A DNA stretch of 64,000 nt from Streptomyces albogriseolus. Its GTDB lineage: Bacteria > Actinomycetota > Actinomycetes > Streptomycetales > Streptomycetaceae. Below, one piece after another: positions 1 through 7,635 of this stretch. Both the position numbers and the translations under genes were made by a program. The stretch covers positions 310,001 through 374,000 of the forward strand of contig BMVA01000006.1 of NCBI GenBank assembly GCA_014650475.1. Reading direction: 5' to 3'. How positions within the stretch are numbered: position 1 is the stretch's first letter; each line of letters starts with the position of its first letter. The notes below the pieces were generated by a model. It saw only the letters and a program-made list of their open reading frames with translations, did no database searches and had not been told where the DNA came from.

Positions 1-747
1 TATCCGCGGGTGGCCGTCGCGGCCGGATCCGTGGGCGCCGAGCTGGGGTTGCCCGGCCATGTGGGGCCGGACCTGACGCACCTGCTGGCCGAGCTGATCG
101 AGAACGCCTGCGAGTGCTCGGATCCAGAGACGCGGGTGATGGTGCGCGCGCAGCGGGTGCCACACGGGCTGGCCATCGAGGTCGAGGACCGCGCCATTCC
201 CATGCACCCGCAGACGCGGGCACAGATGAACCACCTGCTCAAAGCCCCGGACGAGGTCGACGTCAGCGGCCAGGTCCGGGCTGGACAGCTCGGCCTGCTG
301 GTCGCCGCGAAGATCGCCCAGTCACACGGGTTGTCCGTCCTCCTGCAGGAGAACGCGACGGGAGGCACCACCGCCCTGGTCGTCATACCGGCACGGCTCC
401 TGGTAGCCATTCCATCGATCGAGGACGCGGGTGCGCCGCAGCCCGAGGAAGCTCGCCTGTCCGGGCAGCAGCCGCATCAGGTGGCCGCGGCTCCTGCCGC
501 CCCAGGGGTGGGGCAGGTCGCACGCCCCGGCGCCGCTGGGGCATCGACCTCGGCGGGTCATTCGGCCGACGCGCCCGCTCTTCCCACGCGCACGCGTCGG
601 TCGGAACCTTTCCGTCCGCCACAGGAGCGGGAGCAAGCCCCCGTGTCCGCGGCGACGCCCGGGCTGGCAGCCGCCTTCCGCAGCGGCCTCCAGGCCGGCG
701 GCACCGCAAGTCCCCCTCCCGCCTCGACAGAAGACCCCACCCCCTGA
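1..747 (+). CDS. Conservon sensor histidine kinase-like protein, C-terminal part (5' end outside window)
   Basis: This is the C-terminal part of a CvnA-type sensor kinase. The frame is open from base 1, so the GTG at position 10 is probably internal. What remains is a GHKL ATPase domain: an N-box (LLAELIENACECS) near residues 24-36 of the visible part and a distal ATP-lid segment (QLGLLVAAKIAQSHG). A long Pro/Ala-rich tail of about 100 residues follows, as is usual for these conservon kinases. In Streptomyces conservons this protein is the membrane-associated partner of the roadblock, DUF742 and GTPase proteins encoded next to it, forming a GPCR-like signalling complex. The next gene begins about 70 bases downstream, so one operon is likely. 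The family call is firm; the signal is unknown. Confidence 0.85.
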   Translation, partial: YPRVAVAAGSVGAELGLPGHVGPDLTHLLAELIENACECSDPETRVMVRAQRVPHGLAIEVEDRAIPMHPQTRAQMNHLLKAPDEVDVSGQVRAGQLGLLVAAKIAQSHGLSVLLQENATGGTTALVVIPARLLVAIPSIEDAGAPQPEEARLSGQQPHQVAAAPAAPGVGQVARPGAAGASTSAGHSADAPALPTRTRRSEPFRPPQEREQAPVSAATPGLAAAFRSGLQAGGTASPPPASTEDPTP

Positions 748-815
748 CCCGCTTCTTCCGCGTTCCCGGCGGCCCAGTACACCCACTGGCCCTTCCCCCT
801 TCTGGAGCGATCCCC

Positions 816-1328
816 ATGAGCACCCACCCCGCGATGAACAACGTGACCGACGGCACGCCCGCATCCGCGACGACAAGCGGACAGCGGGACAGCATGGCTT
901 GGCTGCTGCGTCAGTTCGCCTCCGAGACGCCGGGCGTCACGCACGCCGTCCTGCTCTCGCGCGACGGACTGCGGCTGCTGGACAGCGACGTCGACAAGGA
1001 CTGGGCGGACGAACTGTCGGCCGCCTTCAGCGGGGTCGCCTCCCTCGCGGCGAACATCACCGGCCCCAGCCACAAGAAGAGGCCGGCCCGGCAGGTCATC
1101 ATCGAGCGAGACGACTGCCTGTTCTTCGTCCAGAGCGCCGGGCGCAGCGCGGCCTTCGACACCCACCCCGGTGCCGAACGCGGTGAGGTGGACACGATCC
1201 TCGCTGTCATCGCCACCAGGGACGCCGATGTGGGCACCGTCGGCTTCGAGATGGGGCGCCTGGTCCAGAAGTTCGCCCCGTACATGCTGATCCCCGTCCG
1301 CGTTGGCACGGGCGGAGAGGTCCGGTGA
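816..1328 (+). CDS. Roadblock/LC7 domain protein of a conservon (CvnB type)
   Basis: A 170-residue protein. The chosen ATG is preceded by a GGAG-like site (ctggagcga) and gives the N-terminus MSTHPAMNN, which fits the family better than upstream in-frame starts that lie within the kinase gene. After a short disordered stretch the roadblock/LC7 fold runs from about residue 25 to 140 (WLLRQFASETPGVTHAVLLSRDGL, continued by LAVIATRDADVGTVGFEM). CvnB proteins are proposed to act as regulators of the conservon GTPase, analogous to MglB-type partners. The last bases overlap the start of the DUF742 gene, which indicates translational coupling. Confidence 0.9.
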   Translation: MSTHPAMNNVTDGTPASATTSGQRDSMAWLLRQFASETPGVTHAVLLSRDGLRLLDSDVDKDWADELSAAFSGVASLAANITGPSHKKRPARQVIIERDDCLFFVQSAGRSAAFDTHPGAERGEVDTILAVIATRDADVGTVGFEMGRLVQKFAPYMLIPVRVGTGGEVR

Positions 1329-1732
1329 CCACGTACGGCCGCGCGGCCGAGGAGTCGGCGTTCGTGCGGACCTACGCCGTGACGCGCGGGCGTACCAAGC
1401 CGCGGCACCTGCTCGCTCTGGAAACCGTCCTGGAGGCCGGGCAGGGAAGGCCGGGCCCGGCGCAGGCCGAGGAGTGCGGGGAGATTCTCGCCCTGTGCCG
1501 GGAGCGCCGGCGGTCGGTGGTCGAGCTGGCGGGTCGCCTCGGCCGGCCCGTGACCGCCGTCAAAGTGCTCGTCTCCGACCTCCTGGACGCCGGCGCCCTC
1601 GTCGTCCCCCTGACCCAGTCCTATGCCGATACCGGCGCAGGGTCCGGTCCGTCTATCCAAATGCTGGCAGCGGTTTCCGCCGGCTTGAAGAGGAAGTGGC
1701 CTGATGCCGTCGCCTATCCCCAGGCCGGATGA
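1325..1732 (+). CDS. DUF742 protein of a conservon (CvnC type)
   Basis: A 135-residue protein starting at a GTG that overlaps the preceding stop codon (GTGA). It shows the DUF742 layout: N-terminal residues ending in FVRTYAVTRGRT, a winged-helix-like centre (ECGEILALCRERRRSVVELAGRLGRPVTAVKVLVSDL) and a hydrophobic strand (AGALVVPL). Typical family members end soon after this strand. Here about 30 further residues run into the GTPase gene, so the coding sequences overlap by 29 bases. The biochemical role is not known. Members are always found between roadblock and GTPase genes and are thought to link sensor and GTPase. Confidence 0.85.
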   Translation: MTTYGRAAEESAFVRTYAVTRGRTKPRHLLALETVLEAGQGRPGPAQAEECGEILALCRERRRSVVELAGRLGRPVTAVKVLVSDLLDAGALVVPLTQSYADTGAGSGPSIQMLAAVSAGLKRKWPDAVAYPQAG

Positions 1733-2366
1733 CCCGTCCACGGTTTCGCCGCACTCGCAGGCCGGTGCGCCGACTGTGCTGAAGATCGTGATTGCCGGCG
1801 GTTTCGGCGCGGGCAAGACCACCGCAGTGGGCGCCGTCAGCGAGATCACGCCGCTGAGTACGGAGGAGTACCTGACCGAGGCGAGCGCGGACGTCGACAG
1901 CCTGGCTGGCCTGGCGTCCAAGCGGACCACCACGGTCGCCTTCGACTTCGGCCGATTGAGCCTGCCCGATGCGCCCGTGCCGCTGGAACTGTTTCTGTTC
2001 GGCACGCCGGGCCAGGACCGGTTCGTCGACCTCTGGTACGACCTCTCCCGCGGCGCCGTCGGCGCGGTCGTCCTGGTCGACACCCGCCGCTTGGAGAGCA
2101 GCTTCACGCCCGTCAGCTTCTTCGAAGACATCGGCCTGCCCTTCGTCGTCGCGGTCAACCAGTTCGACGGCGCACACCGCTACCACCCCGAGCAGGTCCG
2201 CGCCGCTCTCGAACTCCCCGCCGCCGTGCCGGTGGTCACCTGCGACGCCCGCGACACGAATCACGTCGCCGGCGTTCTGCTGGCCCTCGTCGACCACGCC
2301 GTGAACAGCGCCGCCACCACCAATCGCGCTGGTCACACCCCTTCTACCACCCTCCAGGACGCCTGA
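1704..2366 (+). CDS. Conservon small GTPase (CvnD type, ATP/GTP-binding protein)
   Basis: A 220-residue Ras-like GTPase of the bacterial Cvn/MglA-related group. The P-loop GGFGAGKT is at residues 32-39, a G3-like segment LFLFGTPGQDRF follows the switch region, and the G4 motif is NQFDG where NKFD is the commoner form. It probably binds GTP and is regulated by the roadblock and DUF742 partners encoded just upstream. The start codon lies inside the DUF742 gene. The stop codon touches the ATG of the GAF protein gene (TGATG), so the five genes appear to be one translationally coupled unit. Confidence 0.9.
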   Translation: MPSPIPRPDDPSTVSPHSQAGAPTVLKIVIAGGFGAGKTTAVGAVSEITPLSTEEYLTEASADVDSLAGLASKRTTTVAFDFGRLSLPDAPVPLELFLFGTPGQDRFVDLWYDLSRGAVGAVVLVDTRRLESSFTPVSFFEDIGLPFVVAVNQFDGAHRYHPEQVRAALELPAAVPVVTCDARDTNHVAGVLLALVDHAVNSAATTNRAGHTPSTTLQDA

Positions 2367-3007
2367 TGTCACAGCACCCCAGCGACCCCTACCGCACGCC
2401 GCAGACTGCCCCGCCCGCCCGGTCCTTGCCTCGGCGCGACATGCGGGACACCAACCGTGGCCCGTTCACCCCGCCCGCCACCGCCCTCACCAGCCAGCGA
2501 CCTCAGCAGTCGCTGGAGCTGGCGCAGCGTTACGAGCTGCTCAACCGCCTGGGCGTGCCCCCGGTGGCCAACGAGGACTTCGACGAGCTGGCCCGCGACA
2601 TGGCCACACAGGCCGGGTTCTTGTACGGGTTCGTCAACCTGTTCCTGGAGGAGCAGACTTTCGTCGGGCTGCACCAGCCGCCGGCGGACAGCGGGTTCGT
2701 GATCGTCGGCCGCACCATGAGCCGGGACCACGGCTGGTGCCCGGAGGTCATGGCCCGCAGGAAGGCCCTCCCGCTGCACGACGTGCACGCGTCCCCGCGC
2801 TTCAGCGGCAACGCGGTGGTCGACGCCGTCGGGATCCGCTCCTACTTCGGCGCTCCGTTGATCCACGACAGCGGCACGGTGCTGGGCACGGTGTGTGTGA
2901 TCGACCCCGAGAAGCGGCCCCTGGCCGAGGCACGTCGTCTGCGGGACATCGTCATCAACGCCAGTGCACAGGTGATGGACCACATCGTCCGCGCCCCCGT
3001 CCGCTAG
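2366..3007 (+). CDS. GAF domain protein attached to the conservon
   Basis: A 213-residue protein with an N-terminal disordered section of about 45 residues and a GAF domain from roughly residue 55 to 205. Family-typical segments are RYELLNRLG at the start, GWCPEVMARRKALPLHDV in the ligand pocket region, and FGAPLIHDSGTVLGTVCVID near the end. GAF domains bind small ligands or mediate dimerisation; no ligand can be read from the sequence. The gene follows the conservon GTPase with overlapping stop and start codons. GAF proteins are known extra members of some Streptomyces conservons, so a sensory role in the same pathway is the simplest inference. Confidence 0.8.
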   Translation: MSQHPSDPYRTPQTAPPARSLPRRDMRDTNRGPFTPPATALTSQRPQQSLELAQRYELLNRLGVPPVANEDFDELARDMATQAGFLYGFVNLFLEEQTFVGLHQPPADSGFVIVGRTMSRDHGWCPEVMARRKALPLHDVHASPRFSGNAVVDAVGIRSYFGAPLIHDSGTVLGTVCVIDPEKRPLAEARRLRDIVINASAQVMDHIVRAPVR

Positions 3008-3093
3008 GCCGTTCCACAACTTCCCACCCGGGAGCCGTAGGCGTTCCCCGGCCGCTCCACGCGTTGCGACCTTCATCCAGGGAGAGGGAGACC

Positions 3094-4347
3094 ATGTCCG
3101 CCACACCCACCACGCCTCCACCGGCGCTGCGTCCCTACCTCACCGCCCGCCACGACATGCTGTGGCAGGAGGCGGACGCCTTCGCGGCCGAGTACGTCGC
3201 GCCGCGCGTGGCGCGGATGGAGGCCGCTCCGGGCAGGGTGGAGCGCAAGGTCGCCGACCTGATGGCCGCACGGGGCTGGTTCGCCGTCACCGTCCCGGCG
3301 GTCTTCGGCGGGCTGGGCGCCGGGCACGTGGCCAGGACCGTCTTGGTCCACCGCATCGCGCGGGTCTCGGCGGCTGCCGCGGCCATCCTGCAGGCCACAT
3401 TGATCCCCGTGGGCGCTCTGCTGCACTTCGCCACCTACGAGCAGAAGGGCCGCTGGCTTCCCCGGGTCGCGGACGGGTCCGTGCTGCTGTCGATCGCCGT
3501 GACCGAACCGCTCGCCGGCGGACACATCGGCGGCATCGAAACCACCGCCGAACGCGCCGGCAACGAGTGGGTGATCACCGGCAGCAAGATCCATATCGGC
3601 AACAGCCACCTCGCCGGAGCCCACCTCGTCGTCGCCCGCACCGCCGGGCCGGGAGTAAGCACCTCACAGGCGCTGACCGCGTTCATCGTCGAGGCCGACC
3701 GCCCCGGACTTTCCGTCTCCGACCACCGTGCCGGGCTCGGTCTGCATGGCTTCTCCGCCGGCCGCCTCGACCTCGATCACGTCCGCGTCCCCGAGGACAA
3801 CGTGGTCGGGGAGATCGGCCAGGGACTGGCCGTGGCCCAGAGCAGCAGCATCCTCTACGGCCGCCCCAACCTGGCCGCCGTCAGCCTCGGCATCCACGAA
3901 GCCGTCGTGGACACCACCACCGCCCGGCTCAAGACCCGCCCCCGCTACCAGGGCGCCCTGTCCGACCTGCCGGTCCTGCGGGACCGCGTCGGCGGCATGG
4001 AAGCCCGCCTGCGCGCCGCCCGGATACTCGCCTACCAGGCCGTGCACCTCCTCGACCAGGGCCTGCCCTGCGACGCCGACCTGATCAATTCGAAATACCT
4101 CGGCCACCAGTGGGCCGTCCAGTCCGCCCAGGACGCCATGGAGCTGCACGGCGCCCACGCCCTCGATGGCGACTACATCGTCCAGCGCCTGTGGCGCGAC
4201 ATCCAGCACACCTACCCACCGGCCGGAACCGGTGAGGTCCAGCGCATACGCCTGGCCGACGCCGCCTTCGCAGAGGACCACTTCCAGTGGTCCGAGCGCC
4301 TCGCCGCCGAAGCCGCCTGGGCACGACCCGATCCGACCGCCACATGA
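3094..4347 (+). CDS. Acyl-CoA dehydrogenase-like flavoprotein without the canonical catalytic Glu
   Basis: A 417-residue acyl-CoA dehydrogenase-fold protein. The start is set by a clear ribosome site (ggagagggag, 3 bases before ATG). It has the three family domains: N-terminal helical (RKVADLMAARGWFAVTVPAVFGGLG), middle beta (AVTEPLAGGHIGGIETTAER, then GNEWVITGSKIHIGNS) and C-terminal helical (QSAQDAMELHGAHAL). In most family members the C-terminal motif is YEGT, where Glu is the base that removes the alpha proton. Here it reads YPPAGTGEVQ, so Ala377 occupies that place. Either another residue is used, as in some family branches, or the protein does not dehydrogenate acyl-CoA. It lies downstream of the conservon and may be co-transcribed. 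Confidence 0.8.
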   Translation: MSATPTTPPPALRPYLTARHDMLWQEADAFAAEYVAPRVARMEAAPGRVERKVADLMAARGWFAVTVPAVFGGLGAGHVARTVLVHRIARVSAAAAAILQATLIPVGALLHFATYEQKGRWLPRVADGSVLLSIAVTEPLAGGHIGGIETTAERAGNEWVITGSKIHIGNSHLAGAHLVVARTAGPGVSTSQALTAFIVEADRPGLSVSDHRAGLGLHGFSAGRLDLDHVRVPEDNVVGEIGQGLAVAQSSSILYGRPNLAAVSLGIHEAVVDTTTARLKTRPRYQGALSDLPVLRDRVGGMEARLRAARILAYQAVHLLDQGLPCDADLINSKYLGHQWAVQSAQDAMELHGAHALDGDYIVQRLWRDIQHTYPPAGTGEVQRIRLADAAFAEDHFQWSERLAAEAAWARPDPTAT

Positions 4348-4472
4348 GCCCCCGTGCGCGGCACCCCGTGACTCCCCATCGCCGCGCACGGGCCCGTGCC
4401 GCCGGCCCCCGTCCCCCGCGGGGACCGGCGGCACCCCTCACCGTGACCATCCACTCAGCCGAGAGAGACACC

Positions 4473-4958
4473 GTGACCCCGCCCGTGACGACCAGCGCAC
4501 CGATCACGCCCCTGACGCCGACCCTGCAGCGCGTCGCCCAGCACCTCGCGAACGGCCTCACGGCCCAGGAGATTGCGGCAGAGGCCAGCCTGTCGGCCGT
4601 GACCGTCCGCCAGTACATGCGCGACATCCGTGAGAGCCTGCACTGCCCGCCCCGCTGCAAGCCCCCGGTGATCGTGCACCGCCTGTTCACCACCCAGCAG
4701 GTGGCCTCACCCACGGCGGACCGGCCAGCGCCATCCCTCACCCCGGAGCAGCGGCTGCTGCTCCGAGCCGTCGCCGAGCACAGCGACCCCCGTGACATCG
4801 CCGTCGCCGCCAAGCTCGCCCCCGCCGACCAGCGCGCCGCACTCGACCAACTCCTCGCCGACACGGGCGCGCGGGACACCACCCACCTGGTGATCCTTGC
4901 CCACGGCTGGAAGCTGCTGCCGACCGCCCCGGCGGCGCGGAGCGGAGCGAGCCAGTGA
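4473..4958 (+). CDS. LuxR-type helix-turn-helix protein
   Basis: A 161-residue protein. The GTG start is chosen because it has a purine-rich site (gagagagac) just upstream; earlier in-frame starts lack one. The first 65 residues hold a LuxR/GerE-like HTH (LQRVAQHLANGLTAQEIAAEASLSAVTVRQYMRDIRE). A second region near residues 90-140 (LTPEQRLLLRAVAEHSDPRDIAVAAKLAP) resembles a degenerate second HTH. It likely binds DNA, with unknown target. The stop codon overlaps the start of the next gene (ATGA), so expression with the next two genes is likely. Confidence 0.65.
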   Translation: MTPPVTTSAPITPLTPTLQRVAQHLANGLTAQEIAAEASLSAVTVRQYMRDIRESLHCPPRCKPPVIVHRLFTTQQVASPTADRPAPSLTPEQRLLLRAVAEHSDPRDIAVAAKLAPADQRAALDQLLADTGARDTTHLVILAHGWKLLPTAPAARSGASQ

Positions 4959-5605
4959 GAAGGCCCCCCACTCCCCTGGCCAACGAGGAGGCTCCGGCTT
5001 CCACCTCGTTCGCAGCGAAGTACCCGGGCGCCGTGTACGCGGTGCGCAGGTTACGTACGGACGCCGAGCGCGCGGAAGCCGCTGCCCTCGTGCAGGACCG
5101 GCAGCGCTGGCTCACCCTGCGCGGTCTCCCCGTGCCTGCCCAAGCCGACGTGCCGGCCCTGTTCCGCGACCCGCACACGACGTCGGCCGGTCTGTTCGAG
5201 GACGGAAAGCTGCTCGCCTGCATGGTCCCCGCGCGCGACCCCGGACTCAGCTGGGGCGAAGGCCCCTGCCTCCGCCTGGGCCACGTGCACACCCTGCCCG
5301 AGCAGCCCGACGACATCACCCGGCTGATCACTCTGTGGGCCTCCGACTTCGCCGCCCGGCAGAGCCTCCCGCTCGTACGGGCCGAAATCCTGGCAGGCCA
5401 CACCCTGCAAGCCGAACCCATCGCCGCCCTGCTGCGTCGGCTCACGGACATGGGCTGGGACGTGCGGGGTTCCGGTCCGGGACGGGAGGGGGACCGGGTC
5501 GCCCGCCTCGAACTGGCCGCCGAGCACCGCCCCCGACTCAGCACACTGATCAGCTGCCAAACCCAAGCTCCCCACCTTGCCGCGGAAGAAGGGAGCAGCA
5601 CGTGA
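4955..5605 (+). CDS. Putative GNAT-like acetyltransferase or related hypothetical protein
   Basis: A 216-residue protein coupled to the HTH gene (ATGA overlap). The fold suggested by the sequence is GNAT-like: an N-terminal strand and helix (VYAVRRLRTDAERAEAAALVQDRQ), a central strand (SAGLFEDGKLLACMVPAR), and a later helix-strand pair (SLPLVRAEILAGHTLQAEPIAALLRRLTDMGWDVRG). The usual acetyl-CoA pyrophosphate loop (R/QxxGxG/A) is not clear, so the assignment is tentative. The neighbouring regulator and DUF6624 genes give no substrate. Many Streptomyces genomes carry similar proteins of unknown function. Confidence 0.45.
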   Translation: MRRPPTPLANEEAPASTSFAAKYPGAVYAVRRLRTDAERAEAAALVQDRQRWLTLRGLPVPAQADVPALFRDPHTTSAGLFEDGKLLACMVPARDPGLSWGEGPCLRLGHVHTLPEQPDDITRLITLWASDFAARQSLPLVRAEILAGHTLQAEPIAALLRRLTDMGWDVRGSGPGREGDRVARLELAAEHRPRLSTLISCQTQAPHLAAEEGSST

Positions 5606-6177
5606 CAACCGAAAAGCCGCAGCGGCCCGACATCGCCCGCGAGCTGATCGCCCGCGCCACGGAATCGGCAGCGCACCGGGCCAGACGCGTGCGCAACCAG
5701 CTCGATGGCGTCCAACTCGGCCGTGGTCGGCACACCGACTACGCCAACGCCAAGTTGCTGCACCGCGTCCTGGGCGAATACGAGTGGCCCGGCCACCGCC
5801 TCGTCGGCCCTGCTGCTGCCCGAGCCGCCTGGAGCATCGCCCTGCACAGCGACCACGATCTCGTCTTCCAGCGCGCCGCCACCATCCTGCTCGGACGTGC
5901 GGTCGAGGTCGGCGACGCGCTCGTCCACCACTGGGCACACCTACACGACCGCACCCTCATCAACACCGGCCAGGACCAGGAGTACGGCACCCAGCTCCTG
6001 CTGAGCTCCGACCGCATCGAGCTGTGCCCACTGCGCGCGCCGGGATCCGTCGACAAACGAAGGGCCACGGTCGGTCTGCCGCCGATCGCTGTCGCACTGG
6101 AGACGGTGCGTAGCCGGTACATGCCTAACGGCTCTACCGATGAAGTCCCGAGCGTCGTCCTCGCGGAGGCCGCGTGA
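5602..6177 (+). CDS. DUF6624 family protein
   Basis: A 191-residue protein starting at GTG 5602, which overlaps the preceding stop (GTGA). Family-defining segments are VLGEYEWPGHRLVG, an alternating AARAAWSIALHSDHDLVFQ region, the YGTQ motif, and VDKRRATVGLPP near the C-terminus. The conserved His, Asp and Gln residues around HSDHD look like a possible catalytic or metal-binding set, but no activity is established for this family. It closes a three-gene run of overlapping genes starting with the HTH protein. Confidence 0.7.
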   Translation: MTTEKPQRPDIARELIARATESAAHRARRVRNQLDGVQLGRGRHTDYANAKLLHRVLGEYEWPGHRLVGPAAARAAWSIALHSDHDLVFQRAATILLGRAVEVGDALVHHWAHLHDRTLINTGQDQEYGTQLLLSSDRIELCPLRAPGSVDKRRATVGLPPIAVALETVRSRYMPNGSTDEVPSVVLAEAA

Positions 6178-6251
6178 ACAAGCGGAACACCGCGGTCCCC
6201 ACCATTCGGCCTTCATGCCGCACATCCGCTCTGCGAAAGGGTTGTTGATCG

Positions 6252-6719
6252 ATGAAGCTCCCTACCGCCGTCCTCGCTGCCGGTGTTGCCCTGTCCCTCA
6301 CGACCGCCGTGGTCGGAGCCGCCCGGCTCAGGCAGAACGCACGGCACCAGGCCGAGCGGCACGAGGCGCTCCTCGCGGGCAACCAGCTCGACTGGCTGAA
6401 CCGGGTGTCCACCAACGCCGACCTCGCCGAGCTGTGGAAGCCCGAGGACATGAAGGCCGAGGAGTACATGCAGCTCATGTCGGCCAACCGACTCATCTGC
6501 GCCCTCAGCCTCCGACACTGCCTCGGCCGCGTCCGCGACGGACAGCTGCCGTTCTACGCCGAGATGGTCATGAGCAGTGACGTCTGCCGGCGCTACTGGC
6601 AGCGCTTCGGCGACCTCCGCGCTCAGGAGGCCGAGGGCGACAAGCGGGCCGAGCACTTCACCCGGGTGCTGGACCAGGCCGCGAAGAACCATCCTCAAGC
6701 GCAGCCCGCGGCAGCCTGA
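6252..6719 (+). CDS. DUF6082-like small membrane-anchored protein
   Basis: A 155-residue protein with one N-terminal membrane segment (residues 4-24, TAVLAAGVALSLTTAVVGA) followed by a soluble helical part containing WLNRVSTNADLAELW and YAEMVMSSDVCRRYW. These resemble the Streptomyces DUF6082 family, which often sits near natural-product or signalling genes. A purine run (gaaaggg) lies about 12 bases before the ATG. Function is unknown. About 195 bases separate it from the first lanthipeptide precursor gene; that gap probably holds the lanthipeptide promoter, though I see no convincing -35/-10 pair. Confidence 0.6.
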   Translation: MKLPTAVLAAGVALSLTTAVVGAARLRQNARHQAERHEALLAGNQLDWLNRVSTNADLAELWKPEDMKAEEYMQLMSANRLICALSLRHCLGRVRDGQLPFYAEMVMSSDVCRRYWQRFGDLRAQEAEGDKRAEHFTRVLDQAAKNHPQAQPAAA

Positions 6720-6914
6720 CGGCGTATCTCGGTTCACCTTTCGGACTTCACTGTCCCGTCCCCAACTCCTCTTCCGGACAGCAGTTCTCGTGTCTGAAGA
6801 GGTGGCCGGCGAGGACCCGACTGGCGCAGGCCACACAGCTGCTGCCCACCGGGGTCGGCCGTACCGCAACACACCGAATCGAAGTGTTCCACCGGACCAA
6901 TCAGGAGGATTCCC

Positions 6915-7094
6915 GTGACTCCCAGGGTGACCGACCAGGGCATGAGGACCGCCTCGGCCTCTGCCGCGCAGGACCCGTTCGACCTCGACATCAGCGTCAT
7001 CGAATCGGGTGGCACGGTCGGGGCGAGTATCGCCTCCGACGGCGGCTGCGGCTCAACCTGCGGTGGCAACGCTTGTATCTCCAGCGGCTCCTGA
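6915..7094 (+). CDS. FxLD-type lanthipeptide precursor 1 (divergent)
   Basis: A 59-residue precursor peptide too short for routine gene calling. GTG start with a perfect AGGAGG site (tcaggaggattcccgtg). The leader contains FDLDISV (residues 22-28), the hallmark of FxLD lanthipeptides. The predicted core region after about residue 42 reads DGGCGSTCGGNACISSGS, with three Cys and several Ser/Thr for thioether rings. An Asp-Gly pair (SDGGC) sits where the two sister peptides have DDGC. LanB would dehydrate Ser/Thr, LanC would form the rings, and the fused methyltransferase may act on the Asp. It differs from the other two precursors in the core C-terminus. Confidence 0.85.
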   Translation: MTPRVTDQGMRTASASAAQDPFDLDISVIESGGTVGASIASDGGCGSTCGGNACISSGS

Positions 7095-7200
7095 CCGCAC
7101 CAGACCACCGGCACGACGCCCATGTCCTGTCGGCGCCGCCCACGCGGCACGTCCCTCGCGGCTCGATCGGAGCCGCGCACGGCAACGGAGGAATCACCAC

Positions 7201-7332
7201 ATGCAGATCGACGAATTCGACCTCGACATCAGCGTCCTGGAGTCCGACGACGGCTCCGCCACGCTGATCAACCTCACCGACGACGGCTGCGGCAGCACCT
7301 GCTCCAGCCCGTGTGCCACCAACGTGGCCTGA
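7201..7332 (+). CDS. FxLD-type lanthipeptide precursor 2 (short leader)
   Basis: A 43-residue precursor. ATG start with a GGAGG site ten bases upstream. The leader is unusually short, with FDLDISV at residues 6-12. The core region reads TDDGCGSTCSSPCATNVA at the C-terminus, with three Cys. Residues from FDLDISVLES onward are almost the same as in precursor 3, apart from positions between the cysteines. The Asp-Asp-Gly just before the first Cys is a plausible target of the isoaspartyl-type methyltransferase encoded downstream. Confidence 0.87.
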   Translation: MQIDEFDLDISVLESDDGSATLINLTDDGCGSTCSSPCATNVA

Positions 7333-7369
7333 TCATCTTCCACCGCACGACGAGTAGGGAGAAACCCGC

Positions 7370-7549
7370 ATGAACGCGAACACGATCAAGGGCCAGGCAC
7401 AGTCCCCGGCCGCCACGGCGGGCGGTGACGCGTTCGACCTGGACATCAGCGTCCTGGAGTCCGGCGACGGCTCCGCCACGGTGATCAACCTGACGGACGA
7501 CGGCTGCAAGCCGAGCTGCCAGGGGTCCTGCGCCACCAACGTGGCCTGA
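7370..7549 (+). CDS. FxLD-type lanthipeptide precursor 3
   Basis: A 59-residue precursor. ATG start with gggaga upstream. It has an N-terminal extension compared with precursor 2, then the FDLDISVLES leader motif at residues 22-31 and a core ending TDDGCKPSCQGSCATNVA. The three Cys and terminal CATNVA match precursor 2, while the ring-internal residues vary, as expected for a family of related products made by one enzyme set. The gene ends 18 bases before a strong hairpin that separates the precursors from the enzyme genes. Confidence 0.87.
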   Translation: MNANTIKGQAQSPAATAGGDAFDLDISVLESGDGSATVINLTDDGCKPSCQGSCATNVA

Positions 7550-7566
7550 CCTCGGCGCATTGATCT

Positions 7567-7601
7567 GCCAGCCCGCGCGGCCTTGCGCCGCGCGGGCTGG
7601 C
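7567..7601 (+). terminator. Perfect 14-bp stem hairpin between precursors and lanB
   Basis: Two 14-base arms (GCCAGCCCGCGCGG and its exact reverse complement) enclose a 7-base loop. There is no T-run afterwards, which is normal for Streptomyces terminators. Placed between small precursor genes and the large enzyme genes, it most likely acts as a leaky terminator or 3' stabiliser that keeps precursor transcripts in excess, as seen in many lanthipeptide operons. Confidence 0.75.
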
Positions 7602-7635
7602 ACCCACCCCAACACACCACAACCAGGGAGGGTGC

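Noticed and set aside
1303-1704. Alternative plus-strand frames overlapping the DUF742 gene
   Set aside because: The product is Arg-rich and without family signature, whereas the coupled frame gives an intact DUF742 protein.
911-2158. Long minus-strand open frames under the conservon genes
   Set aside because: They are high-GC antisense shadows of clearly recognisable plus-strand genes, with atypical composition and no domains. The same applies to the long antisense frames under lanB, lanC, the relaxase and the ligase.
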